56,136 bases of DNA, taken from assembly GCA_964360635.1 (NCBI GenBank), contig CAYHXO010000012.1:1-56136 (forward strand), written 5' to 3'. Position numbers and translations under genes: made by a program. Each line of letters opens with the position of its first letter. Position 1 is the stretch's first letter. The notes under the pieces are model-generated. The model was given only the letters and a program-made list of their open reading frames with translations. It searched no databases and was not told where the DNA came from. Positions 36,838 through 44,282 of this stretch are shown here, piece by piece. The DNA comes from CALRGE01 sp964360635. Lineage in GTDB: Bacteria; Patescibacteriota; Gracilibacteria; UBA1369; 2-02-FULL-48-14.

Positions 36838-36905
36838 TTCACTCCTTCACTTGTTCACTTTTACCCTGTTGAAGTAAGATAATGAACAAGTGGTGAAGGA
36901 GTGAA
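36838..36905. repeat. Iteron-like repeats within an inverted repeat
   Basis: Three phased 8-mers TTCACTCC, TTCACTTG and TTCACTTT (36838-36861) are mirrored by 36883-36905, where the complement reappears with a 3-base insertion. The arms pair over 20 bases around a 25-base spacer. It sits directly downstream of the helicase gene. It could be the element's replication origin or an operator. Confidence 0.6.
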
Positions 36906-36906
36906 C

Positions 36907-38430
36907 TTAAAATGGTAAAGAGTCGTTATCGCTCTTTATTGGAGTTGTTAGCCAGTCTTCAGTTTCTTTAGCCGCATCCTGTAACTCACGGTAAGCACAG
37001 CGTTTGATAAGATCTAAAATCTTTGACTTGGATATTTTATATCTCCATCGGCCTTTATCTGGACCGGAACTTATTCTCTCTCGTTCATCGCTTTTACTTA
37101 CTACCTTGTGTACTTTCAATAATTTGCCAACACTGCTTGGAGTAGCAGAATATTGAGACTGATTGCTTTTGGAAGAGTAATCCCTTTCCTCATCAGAATC
37201 TTTCATACCCGTTGCCATATTTATATGCTCAACAAGGTCGGCATTTGTGAAGTTTATTTCACTAACTTCTGTCCCGATTTTGCATTTATCCAACAGAAAT
37301 GAGTAAGCAATATAAACTCGATCATTATCTTTTGAATCTTCTTCATCAATCTCCTGTTTCTCCATCAAGTATTGTTTAACCTTATCATCCTGATTAAACT
37401 CTTTTTCAACCGCTAAAATGATTGAAAGAATATCTGCATTCCTTCCAAAGACTTCAGATTGACTTAGTTCTTCCTGAACTGACTGAAAATGATTCAAGAA
37501 AGATTTACCACGTAGTAATGTGTATACGAATATATCATCTCTGAGTATCTCTATACGTTTTAGATCTTCAGGATTCATTCCATTAATATTTTTTGTCGAT
37601 CGATTCCCACGAACAGTATGAATCGTTACACATCGACTATTTAAAGAAGAACTGAGCTGTACTCTATTCCCACTAAACGTTTTAGTAGAGAAAGTCTGAA
37701 AAACTTGGATTTGATCCTTGGTTTTCTTTTGATTCATGTTCGTGATTTCATAGGTCCCACCTGCATAGAAACCCGTGTCTAATACACCCAATGCCTTTTT
37801 CCTTTCATCCTTTTGTGTGAAGACTTTATCAAACTCATCAATATTGACAGTGGATTGGAGGCAATGAATTTTCCTAGCTAAAACCGGAATTGTAATTTGG
37901 CCAACAAAGCAACCATTATACTGTAACAATGCCATAACACGTTGAAGTGTACTCTTCCCGGTGCTTACATCTCCCTCTAGAAGTAGGTAGAAAGTGCTTC
38001 CTAAAGAGCCTATCAAATAACTTTGTATGATGTGAGCCGCGGCTATCCTTCTTTCCTCTTCGCAATAAAAGTCATAGTAATCGTAAAGAATAGATGTGAT
38101 ATCTTTATATAGTTTTTCCTTATCTGGCAGACTTCTTTCGACTACAGCACGGAAAGCATCAGTTGAGGCAGAACTGACCAAGCCAGATTTAAACTCTAGA
38201 TTTGGACCATTCAAGAACCTATATGTTTTGTCTTCAAAGATGAAGTAATGGCCGGCTTTATCACTTTCAATCTGTAGGCTCAAACCATCATCAAACAAAA
38301 CGAATGGTTTCAAATCTTCTTCGTATTGTACGAAAACTATTTGATAGCATTTACCTGCTATTTGGCCATTCAGATAAATGAACTGATCATTGGATTGTCT
38401 ATCCGTGATGTATTCCAGAATAATATTCAT
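36907..38430 (-). CDS. Primase/helicase-like AAA+ ATPase, replication protein
   Basis: 507 residues. Walker A LEGDVSTGKSTL is near residues 150-161, and a Walker B-like motif VNIDEFDKV is near 192-200. The context (an N-terminal small domain, ATPase, arginine region, then a C-terminal winged-helix-like tail from about 430) fits the replicative helicases of plasmids and P4-type elements (DUF927/D5-like). I see no primase active site. It probably unwinds the origin of the element, with the iteron-like repeats just downstream of its stop as a candidate site. Confidence 0.7.
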   Translation of the reverse strand: MNIILEYITDRQSNDQFIYLNGQIAGKCYQIVFVQYEEDLKPFVLFDDGLSLQIESDKAGHYFIFEDKTYRFLNGPNLEFKSGLVSSASTDAFRAVVERSLPDKEKLYKDITSILYDYYDFYCEEERRIAAAHIIQSYLIGSLGSTFYLLLEGDVSTGKSTLQRVMALLQYNGCFVGQITIPVLARKIHCLQSTVNIDEFDKVFTQKDERKKALGVLDTGFYAGGTYEITNMNQKKTKDQIQVFQTFSTKTFSGNRVQLSSSLNSRCVTIHTVRGNRSTKNINGMNPEDLKRIEILRDDIFVYTLLRGKSFLNHFQSVQEELSQSEVFGRNADILSIILAVEKEFNQDDKVKQYLMEKQEIDEEDSKDNDRVYIAYSFLLDKCKIGTEVSEINFTNADLVEHINMATGMKDSDEERDYSSKSNQSQYSATPSSVGKLLKVHKVVSKSDERERISSGPDKGRWRYKISKSKILDLIKRCAYRELQDAAKETEDWLTTPIKSDNDSLPF

Positions 38431-38444
38431 TTTAATTTAATTAT

Positions 38445-38846
38445 TTAAAGAAGCTGACGAATGACCTGATTCACAACGGCGATGATTTCACAGTCTTCTT
38501 TGATGTGATGAACGATCTGTATCTCACATTTCTTTCCAAGAAATTGATCTAACTCGAACTCACTGCTTCCTGACTCTTCTTCAGTTGGAATATCTCCTAA
38601 AAGTGGCTTTATGAATTTTGCTACAAGATTGCCGGTCGGGTGGAGTGTTTTCGTATAGTAAGCCGAGATCGTAGCTTTTTTATCTGATTTGTCGGGAGAT
38701 CCAGGATCAAGAAATTCAAAAATTACTCTTATCTGCTCCTTCTGGTTAAATTTATTGGTACCAAGCTGCATATCTTTGATTAAGACTTCATAACAGCCTT
38801 CAGAGATAAGAACTTGGTTGTAAAAAGGGATTGAAAACTTTGACAT
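38445..38846 (-). CDS. Possible single-stranded DNA-binding protein (OB-like)
   Basis: About 133 residues from the ATG at 38846 (MSKFSIPFYNQV). A longer form to 38903 is open but starts in non-family-like sequence. The pattern of an EG-x-YEVLIKD strand, GTNKFNQKEQIRVIFEFLD, then FLGKKCEIQIVHH resembles small phage/plasmid ssDNA-binding (DUF669-like) proteins. It is 14 bases upstream of the helicase, which supports a replication role. The family call is tentative. Confidence 0.55.
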   Translation of the reverse strand: MSKFSIPFYNQVLISEGCYEVLIKDMQLGTNKFNQKEQIRVIFEFLDPGSPDKSDKKATISAYYTKTLHPTGNLVAKFIKPLLGDIPTEEESGSSEFELDQFLGKKCEIQIVHHIKEDCEIIAVVNQVIRQLL

Positions 38847-39029
38847 AGATTTAGTGGTTAAGATTATAAAAAGGTTCATCGGGATTATCTGTGCATCGCC
38901 CAATAGGCATAAAATGTATAGCCAGCAAACGGGCGCGTACCGTGTACAACACGACGACGTGTACCTGCTGTTGAGTTACGAATTGCTGGATGATCAAGGA
39001 TTTTTTGTATATAGTTGTTATGCATTTTT

Positions 39030-39075
39030 AAGGGGTTAAAGTATCAAGCTGACAAGGCGGATAAGTTGACCCCTT
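39030..39075. repeat. Inverted repeat after the 57-residue ORF
   Basis: AAGGGGTTAA (39030-39039) faces TTGACCCCTT (39066-39075). Ten positions pair on plus-strand RNA, with one G-U. The 230-bp gap to the SSB-like gene also holds a CGTGTAC direct repeat. I see no other gene there. Confidence 0.45.
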
Positions 39076-39249
39076 TTAAGGTGGCTTGTTGATATCAATA
39101 TGACTGGCTGGAATAGGTCGGTAAAACACTTTGAGAATGGTTAATAATGATTTCCCTAATTCTTCCGCCTCTTCTTTAGAAATAGATTCGCCGAAGTCCT
39201 TTAAGTAGGCTTCTTGAAAATCCCGGATTGTTTCGGGTCTTAATTTCAT
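39076..39249 (-). CDS. 57-residue helical protein of the element
   Basis: A short ORF starting MKLRPETIRDFQEAYLK and ending NKPP. It contains DFGESISKEEAEELGKSLLTILKVFYRPI. The pattern (start of a helix, F-G-x-x-I-S-x-E-E-A, then LL-x-hydrophobic-Y) recurs in the 46-residue ORF at 43372, so the two are paralogues. Its ATG overlaps the DUF5659-like gene stop by 4 bases (39246-39249). It is probably real. Function unknown. Confidence 0.7.
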   Translation of the reverse strand: MKLRPETIRDFQEAYLKDFGESISKEEAEELGKSLLTILKVFYRPIPASHIDINKPP

Positions 39250-39482
39250 TTTTCGGAGTGTATGCGTGATTTTAAAACTTTTTGACTAGAAAAAAGAGAC
39301 TGTGGCTCAATTTTTAACTCTCCGCGCCACCAACACTCAATTGTTTTGTCTAGATATTCATTCCTTTCGAAGCAAAACTCTATTCTTTCGGGATTTGTTC
39401 TATCGAAATGGGAGAGCTTGAAACCAAGCGTATATAGAACAGTTGCCGTAGGGAAATCACTTGTACAATATTTCATATTCAT
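39246..39482 (-). CDS. DUF5659-like small protein
   Basis: 78 residues. An N-terminal Y-C-TSDF motif, then LGFKL, then FCFE and a WWRGEL stretch followed by LKSRIH. This matches my recollection of DUF5659 proteins, which are common small proteins in Patescibacteria elements. Function is unknown. It overlaps the 57-residue ORF and begins just downstream of a strong terminator for the upstream gene. Confidence 0.6.
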   Translation of the reverse strand: MNMKYCTSDFPTATVLYTLGFKLSHFDRTNPERIEFCFERNEYLDKTIECWWRGELKIEPQSLFSSQKVLKSRIHSEK

Positions 39483-39490
39483 TTAATTAG

Positions 39491-39520
39491 AATTTTAAAA
39501 AACCCTCTTGCGAGGGCTCG
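39491..39520 (-). terminator. Intrinsic terminator of the 366-residue gene
   Basis: On the minus strand AGCCCTC GCAA GAGGGTT is followed by TTTTAAAA. A second hairpin (GCTCG/CGAGC, 39516-39529) stands just before it. Confidence 0.8.
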
Positions 39521-39563
39521 CTTACGAGCTTAGCGACCATGACTTAGTGTGTCACAAGTATTT

Positions 39564-40664
39564 TTAAAGTACTTTTAGGTAATTTTGATTTATACTCCAT
39601 CTCCCAATCTGATGTTGGATAAATGCGTCCTCCATTTTCTTCTCAGGTTTCCCTAATGCTTTAGATAATGATCTAATGGCATTTTTTATGTTGTCTTGCT
39701 TAACTAAACAGACTTTGCCGGGCTGTGAAAATAGAGTTCGTAATGCAACACTAGCTTCTTTCATCTTACCTTTTTGAGTCTTCATTCTCCATTTTAATTC
39801 ATCTTCACTACTAATTCCTACTTCACTCTTTTCCTGGTTATAAATTAACTGAAAAGATCCTTGCTGCTCATTTTTTTGAGAACTTGTACCATCAAGAAGT
39901 AATAAATTATGAACCGTTTCTAGATGTAATTTATATATATCTGCTTGATGTAAATAATATTGAGGAAAAAGATCAAGCATACTATGCCCAATATTCACCT
40001 GTTCATTTACATCTTCTAATAACTGCCAAGCTCTGTACCTTTTCCCGAGCTCTGATGATCTAAACCTTTTTAGCTCTGATTCAACATTAGAATAAGAGTT
40101 GGGTATGGCTAGATATCCCTCCTCACGGATTTTTGCTTCTTTGTTTTTAAACTGTAAAAAATCTTCTACTAGTTGCTGTTTCCCTGACCTCACAAGTTCT
40201 CTACAAATATTAATTATGCATGTTAACATAAACTCAAAGGGTTTTTTATTTTCCCAACCATCACCAATAGGACTAGCCTGCCATTGCCCTCCATTTATAT
40301 CACCAGTTTTATAATGATTAAAATCTGTAAAAATATCTGTCATGGTACTTGATGCAAAACCATCTTGTTCAACTCGTCGTCTAATGTCTTGAAATATTTT
40401 ATCAAGATCTGATACTGCAATTGCCTCTAGATCATAAAAATGCTTAAGATACTCTGCAGACTCTTGTAAAAATGACTCCATTCCTTTGTACGTCTTTACA
40501 TAATCAATGTAATCGTGAATACGTTCAGCAATTACTAATGCCGTTCTAACATCGGAGCTTGATGATCCATGCGATTTAAGCGGATTTTTCATCACATCTA
40601 AAACTGCGTCGAAACGTCTATTCAATTCCCCTTTATCTAACATATTCATATTCATGAAATACAT
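39564..40664 (-). CDS. Unknown 366-residue protein of the element
   Basis: Helical and soluble, with no P-loop, Cys cluster or catalytic signature I can name. Charged and aromatic residues are spread evenly. There are several in-frame Met codons near the start (residues 1, 4, 6, 8), and residue 8 (MLDKGELNRR) is also plausible. It follows the XRE repressor gene by 42 bases and ends with its own terminator, so it is a two-gene unit with the regulator. This is a common layout for accessory cargo such as defence or toxin genes, but the function is not shown. Confidence 0.7.
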   Translation of the reverse strand: MYFMNMNMLDKGELNRRFDAVLDVMKNPLKSHGSSSSDVRTALVIAERIHDYIDYVKTYKGMESFLQESAEYLKHFYDLEAIAVSDLDKIFQDIRRRVEQDGFASSTMTDIFTDFNHYKTGDINGGQWQASPIGDGWENKKPFEFMLTCIINICRELVRSGKQQLVEDFLQFKNKEAKIREEGYLAIPNSYSNVESELKRFRSSELGKRYRAWQLLEDVNEQVNIGHSMLDLFPQYYLHQADIYKLHLETVHNLLLLDGTSSQKNEQQGSFQLIYNQEKSEVGISSEDELKWRMKTQKGKMKEASVALRTLFSQPGKVCLVKQDNIKNAIRSLSKALGKPEKKMEDAFIQHQIGRWSINQNYLKVL

Positions 40665-40706
40665 TTTGAAGGAAGACTCTTATTTGTCAACAAATATTGT
40701 TAACTC

Positions 40707-40922
40707 TTAAAATAGATCAGATAGATTTATTTTATAAATCTTGGAAAATTCTTTTAATTCAAGCACGTCTATACGTCTTTGATGATTCTCAATCTTAGAA
40801 ATGAAGGATTGTGGTTTTTTTAGCACATTTGCAGCTTCAAGTTGAGTAAAGCCAGCTTCAATTCTAGCCCTTCTCAGTCTTTCAATCATCGCTCGGTAGT
40901 CTTTGGAGTGGATGCTACTCAT
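40707..40922 (-). CDS. XRE-type helix-turn-helix repressor
   Basis: About 71 residues from the ATG at 40922. A longer start at 40958 would overlap the palindromic operator. The helix-turn-helix is FTQLEAANVLKKPQSFISKIE (about residues 26-46), with the recognition helix at PQSFISKIE. It likely controls the divergent promoters between it and the membrane-protein gene, and its own operon. Confidence 0.88.
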   Translation of the reverse strand: MSSIHSKDYRAMIERLRRARIEAGFTQLEAANVLKKPQSFISKIENHQRRIDVLELKEFSKIYKINLSDLF

Positions 40923-40949
40923 GAAGGGAATGTTAAATCCCCTTTTGGA

Positions 40950-40968
40950 ATATCCCAAAATAGGATAT
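40950..40968. promoter_or_regulatory. Palindromic operator between divergent element operons
   Basis: ATATCC, seven bases, GGATAT. It is located between the XRE start and the rightward block, so it is the likely repressor site for both. Confidence 0.6.
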
Positions 40969-41003
40969 GTTAGTATATGTTTGCCTTATCAAAGGATTTC
41001 AAG

Positions 41004-41642
41004 ATGAAGAAACGACAAACGATCACAAAAAGGTATAGAGATAAATTGCTACTTAAGCATTCTAAAGAACATACGTGGTTTAGCGTATCAATCGTGATAA
41101 TGATCTTATCTATTTTGTTGCCTGTTATTTTACCTAGTTTAAGTCCTGGTTCGACCTGGAATATTTTGTATTTTTCTTTGCTCTTTTTATCATTAGGCTT
41201 GTATATTTTTTTGTACTTATATTTTAAAAGAGAGAAATATTTAACTAAAAAAGAAAGATCTTTGATTGAACATGCCCTTAAAAAGATAAAGCTTCGTGAA
41301 GCACAAATAAAAGCAGATAAAGGTGATGATAATAAAGATATAGATGAAGAAGTTTATGATCATCACCAGCATAGTCTTGATTTGATAATTGGCATTTCTG
41401 GCAGACTTTTCAGATGTATATTTATTTTGTGTGTAATCTTGTACTTCACAAACTGGCTGACTTTTACAGGCTTTGATATATTTGACTTTCTTCTGATATT
41501 AGGATTAATAATTACAATTTTTAAGCCAATTGGATCTTGGGAGGATCCCGAATATGACAGTAATAATTTATATATTATTTGGGGCTACTTGGGTTACACG
41601 GTACTCTTTTTTGGATTAGCCTTCGTACTATTACTTAAATAA
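41004..41642 (+). CDS. Membrane protein of the element
   Basis: About 212 residues from the ATG at 41004, which has an AAGGA Shine-Dalgarno seven bases upstream (an earlier ATG is at 40977). There are five hydrophobic segments (about residues 27-46, 52-74, 130-150, 155-172 and 188-208). An acidic cytoplasmic loop (about 100-118) ends in a His pair. No family recognised. It starts the rightward operon of envelope proteins. Confidence 0.7.
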   Translation: MKKRQTITKRYRDKLLLKHSKEHTWFSVSIVIMILSILLPVILPSLSPGSTWNILYFSLLFLSLGLYIFLYLYFKREKYLTKKERSLIEHALKKIKLREAQIKADKGDDNKDIDEEVYDHHQHSLDLIIGISGRLFRCIFILCVILYFTNWLTFTGFDIFDFLLILGLIITIFKPIGSWEDPEYDSNNLYIIWGYLGYTVLFFGLAFVLLLK

Positions 41643-41690
41643 TTCTTTTCAAATTTAATAGGATAATCAGATAACCTGTAGAGCTGTTGT

Positions 41691-42125
41691 ATGAAAAAGC
41701 CATTTCTTCTAATTCTTATTACATTTTTCATCCTTACGTCGTGTTCTAATCTTAAGGAATCTGATAATGCAGGAATTGCTCAGCAGAATGTCAATTCTGG
41801 TTTATTTGAGAAGAAAGAAGCCTGTTCTAAATATCAAGATGGAATAACAGAAAAACTTACGAGTAAATATTTCTATGTAGAAGAAACCAGATATGAAGGC
41901 TACTTTGAGTTGGAAAAGGTATTTTACAGTCCGAAGGCAGATTCTTGTTTATATATAGCTAAAGAATCCGACTACAAGGATGGCAAACTAGATAGTGAAA
42001 GCTTTACATTGGTTGATGCATTAACAGGTGAACTTATTTCTGCTAGTTTGAGGCCAAGAAATGACCCTACTTTTAGTCTCAACCAAGAGGCGTTATTTAA
42101 TGATATTGTTAACGAATATAAATAA
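41691..42125 (+). CDS. Lipoprotein of the element
   Basis: 144 residues. Signal peptide with lipobox LTSC (Cys about residue 18). The mature part is hydrophilic with a Cys near residue 36 and one near 85. No recognised domain. It is followed by a second lipoprotein gene 36 bases downstream. Confidence 0.75.
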   Translation: MKKPFLLILITFFILTSCSNLKESDNAGIAQQNVNSGLFEKKEACSKYQDGITEKLTSKYFYVEETRYEGYFELEKVFYSPKADSCLYIAKESDYKDGKLDSESFTLVDALTGELISASLRPRNDPTFSLNQEALFNDIVNEYK

Positions 42126-42161
42126 GTTGTATTGCTTTAAGGCTTATAGATTGATTTCTTT

Positions 42162-42434
42162 ATGAAAAAACTTCTTATCATTCCACTTTTATTCCTTAGC
42201 GGTTGCTCTATTGGAAGCTATAATGGCTTAACAGCCGAAGAGTGGTTTGATGAATATGACTCTGAGAATGTGAGAAATCAAAGTCTAGAGTATCAATTAT
42301 CAGACTTAGAAACAGAAAAGTATGATCTACAAAGTCAGTATGATAACCTTGAATCAGATAAAGCAAATTTAGAAAATTGTGTTAACAGTGCTTATACTAA
42401 ACAAGATTCCGATTATTGTATAAACTCCTATTAG
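42162..42434 (+). CDS. Small coiled-coil lipoprotein
   Basis: 90 residues. Lipobox LSGC (Cys about residue 15). A heptad-rich stretch (about residues 39-70, QLSDLETEKYDLQSQYDNLE) predicts a coiled coil, and two further Cys are near the C-terminus. It may be an envelope spacer, an exclusion factor or part of a transfer apparatus. No homologue recognised. Confidence 0.72.
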   Translation: MKKLLIIPLLFLSGCSIGSYNGLTAEEWFDEYDSENVRNQSLEYQLSDLETEKYDLQSQYDNLESDKANLENCVNSAYTKQDSDYCINSY

Positions 42435-42449
42435 CTAATAAAAACTTCT

Positions 42450-42584
42450 ATGGATGATGAGGAAATTCTACAACTTGTAATAGATGGGGACCTTGATCCC
42501 AGTGACGTCGAAGACTTCAAAGAGCTAGATGATGAAATTCAGGAGCTCATTGCAGACGGGGAAATAGATATGAGTGATGTTTAG
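42450..42584 (+). CDS. 44-residue highly acidic protein
   Basis: MDDEEILQLVIDGDLDPSDV and onwards: about 17 of 44 residues are Asp or Glu, only one is Lys, and there are no aromatic residues except one Phe. It sits 15 bases after the lipoprotein and 28 before the FtsK-like gene. The charge pattern suggests a DNA mimic or anti-restriction-like factor, which is inference only. Confidence 0.5.
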   Translation: MDDEEILQLVIDGDLDPSDVEDFKELDDEIQELIADGEIDMSDV

Positions 42585-42612
42585 CATTTATTAATCTTGT
42601 CCATATAATCTG

Positions 42613-43344
42613 ATGAAAAAGACGTTAACACCTGAAGAAAAGAAGAGATTTCAAGATCTATTTATAGGTGCATTGGAAGAAATTAATGAGATGAATAAAA
42701 TTTATTTAGGTAAGGATGAAAGTGGTGAGAATATCACACTGGATTTTGAAGAGGAGGAAATCAACTTCATACTGCTTGCTGGCAAAACAGGATCTGGGAA
42801 AGGTATATTTGATTGTAATCTATACAAACAGCTATCTGAGAACAATACTTCCGAAGATATAGGATTTATTTTTATGGATATGACGCAGACTGATTTCACA
42901 GGATGGAAGTCAGACTATTTATTCGCCCCAGTGATTACTAAACCTGAAGATGCCATTAAAGTTTTGCATCAATTGGCTGAAATCAAAACAGACAAAAAAA
43001 TATTTGTACACATCGAGGAATGCGATATGGTTTGTATAGATAGAGAAGGCGTGGAATCTGCATTAACGAAACTTAGAGACCATAAGAACATTTACATCAT
43101 CTATTCAACAAGCAGATTAGATCCAAGCTATCTAAATTCTTGGATGAAGAAATTTATAGATCTCAAGGTGGTGTTTTCTGTTTCAGAAGAAAATGATTCC
43201 AATTTTCTGCTAGGTAATGTTAATGCATACCGTTTTAAACATCCGGGAGAAAGGATTTTGGCTTTCAATAATAAACAAATTCACTGTCAGCCCTTTTCGA
43301 ATGAGGAAGTAGAGATACTTCAGTGTTTTGAATTCGAAAGCTAA
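42613..43344 (+). CDS. Minimal FtsK/HerA-like DNA-translocase ATPase
   Basis: 243 residues. Walker A LLAGKTGSGKGIFD (about residues 54-67). Walker B KIFVHIEECDMV (about 133-144). The stretch APVITKPEDAIKVLHQLAE matches the PVVTD-type segment of FtsK, and SNFLLG and PGERILAF align with the end of the motor domain. It lacks membrane helices and the gamma winged helix. The motor could pump element DNA or process its ends. A packaging ATPase is also possible. Confidence 0.7.
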   Translation: MKKTLTPEEKKRFQDLFIGALEEINEMNKIYLGKDESGENITLDFEEEEINFILLAGKTGSGKGIFDCNLYKQLSENNTSEDIGFIFMDMTQTDFTGWKSDYLFAPVITKPEDAIKVLHQLAEIKTDKKIFVHIEECDMVCIDREGVESALTKLRDHKNIYIIYSTSRLDPSYLNSWMKKFIDLKVVFSVSEENDSNFLLGNVNAYRFKHPGERILAFNNKQIHCQPFSNEEVEILQCFEFES

Positions 43345-43371
43345 TTTGATTTGAATCAAACCTATATATCT

Positions 43372-43512
43372 ATGAAAATTAGTGATGAAGCAGCGATGGA
43401 ATTTCAAAAAATATGGAAAAGTGAGTACGGAGAAGATATTAGCTTAGATAAAGCACATAAGGAGGGAGGAGACCTTCTTGAGCTTTTCAAGATTATTTAT
43501 GGGAAACAATAG
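43372..43512 (+). CDS. 46-residue helical protein, paralogue of the 39076 ORF
   Basis: MKISDEAAMEFQKIWKSEYG then EDISLDKAHKEGGDLLELFKIIYGKQ. It shares EF/DF-Q, F/Y-G-E-x-I-S, then LL-x-hydrophobic-x-x-Y with the 57-residue ORF of the leftward operon. In the circular form of the element the recombinase C-terminal extension would overlap this gene on the opposite strand. Confidence 0.6.
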   Translation: MKISDEAAMEFQKIWKSEYGEDISLDKAHKEGGDLLELFKIIYGKQ

Positions 43513-43560
43513 GAATAAATAGAGTGAACATTGTTCAGTTCTAATATTTTTCATGTTGAA

Positions 43561-43619
43561 GCTCCAGAATTCAAGAATTTGCCTACCTTTCGAGGTTTCA
43601 CAGGTTAGATCGCCTTTTA
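43561..43619 (+). repeat. attR, right attachment repeat
   Basis: It carries GCTCCA of the tRNA 3' end plus 53 further bases, matching attL at 56 of 59 positions. The minus-strand ORF across it repeats the recombinase C-terminus (LTCETSKGRQILEFWS) and is not an independent gene. Confidence 0.85.
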
Positions 43620-43654
43620 GCAATATCCAAAATAGATATGTTATTGAATGACGA

Positions 43655-43682
43655 TTGCAATCCTCTTGTAATGTGATACAAT
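43655..43682 (+). promoter_or_regulatory. Promoter of a candidate structured RNA
   Basis: TTGCAA (43655-43660), 16 bases, TACAAT (43677-43682), with a TG one base before the -10. It lies just outside attR and is followed by no ORF for about 300 bases. Confidence 0.65.
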
Positions 43683-43688
43683 ACCTTT

Positions 43689-43906
43689 GCAAGTCAATCA
43701 GTTCTCCAAGAATTTGGAGTCGAGCTATCGATCAAATAGCCTTTTTATTCTGCCCCGCCAAGTGTGGCACGGAATCCAGGGAGATCTGCTGGAAACCGAA
43801 TGAATAAAACGAACTAACTGCAACTATTACAGAAGCGGTTGGGAGATCTCACGAGGAACTCGCGCAAGCGAACCTTACTGAGATTTTCTAACCGCTTTTT
43901 ATGTTT
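43689..43906 (+). ncRNA. Candidate structured non-coding RNA
   Basis: A strong promoter is followed by four or more hairpins and no ORF. CTCCAA/TTGGAG (43704-43719). GCTAT/ATAGC then TTTTT (43724-43746, a possible internal terminator giving a ~60-base RNA). GCCA/TGGC (about 43757-43768). A 19-bp stem with AAGCGGTTGGGAGATCTCA (43833-43851) pairing TGAGATTTTCTAACCGCTT (43879-43897), including four G-U pairs, then TTTATG. The apical part holds CGAG/CTCG and a GCAA tetraloop. It does not match tmRNA, RNase P, SRP or 6S signatures that I know. Confidence 0.5.
43724..43748 (+). terminator. Internal hairpin with U-run in the candidate RNA
   Basis: GCTAT, seven bases, ATAGC, then CTTTTTATT. It could end a short RNA started at about 43689 or act as an attenuator. 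Confidence 0.55.
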
Positions 43907-43979
43907 CAACACTGCCGACTTCAACCCCCATAAATGTCCACAGATTGTTGATGTTTTTACTCAATAATTACTCACAAAT

Positions 43980-44282
43980 ATGGAAATAAATAAAATTTTC
44001 ACAGAAAACAAACCATACATAGTAATGGCAGAAGATGTATGGGATTACTATAAAGAGCCACCTATACGTACCAAACTATTTGAATCTGATAATTATCTAA
44101 ATGCTCTAGCATTCGCTATAGATTATTATGATGGATGTGATCTAACTGAATTGAATTATCCGTGGATTACTTCCCTTTGGATCACTCCAGAACCATCAGG
44201 CATACATTTTGATTACAATAAACACGTTGAATATCAAAAACAACTTAAATCTTCTCAATCAATTAACCAAAAACAACCATGA
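43980..44282 (+). CDS. Small hypothetical protein
   Basis: 100 residues, soluble and acidic, with several Trp/Tyr (WDYYKEPP, WITSLWITP). No recognised family. Its stop overlaps the ATG of the HD-hydrolase gene by 4 bases, so the two are translationally coupled, and a kinase-like gene follows. It lies after the candidate RNA. Confidence 0.6.
   Translation: MEINKIFTENKPYIVMAEDVWDYYKEPPIRTKLFESDNYLNALAFAIDYYDGCDLTELNYPWITSLWITPEPSGIHFDYNKHVEYQKQLKSSQSINQKQP

Larger units (their letters stand above)
34504..43619. mobile_element. 9.1-kb integrative element in tRNA-Gly(TCC)
   Basis: It is bounded by a 59-bp direct repeat (34504-34562 and 43561-43619; three mismatches). Gene content, right to left from the recombinase: zinc-finger protein, small acidic protein, primase/helicase-like ATPase, ssDNA-binding-like protein, two tiny proteins, an unknown 366-residue protein and an XRE repressor. 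A rightward block follows: membrane protein, two lipoproteins, 44-residue acidic protein, FtsK-like ATPase and 46-residue protein. No capsid, relaxase or type IV secretion gene is recognisable. It could be a plasmid-like integrative element, a satellite, or an ICE using only an FtsK-type pump. Confidence 0.85.

Noticed and set aside
38854..39039. 61-codon plus-strand ORF over the SSB-like gene start
   Set aside because: It runs antisense to the start of the SSB-like gene and the following gap, with no Shine-Dalgarno sequence or recognised family.
43444..43692. 82-codon minus-strand ORF across attR
   Set aside because: Its middle is the duplicated recombinase C-terminus. It has no own start context and matches the attachment repeat, so it is not an independent gene.
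43809..43892. Open 27-codon plus-strand frame in the structured RNA
   Set aside because: No start codon, the reading overlaps the long stem, and it is too short. Pairing explains the sequence better.
43681..43906. tmRNA, RNase P, SRP or 6S RNA
   Set aside because: I see no tag ORF with a resume codon, no SRP GGAAG...AGCAG apical motif, no RNase P core, and no 6S-like closing stem.
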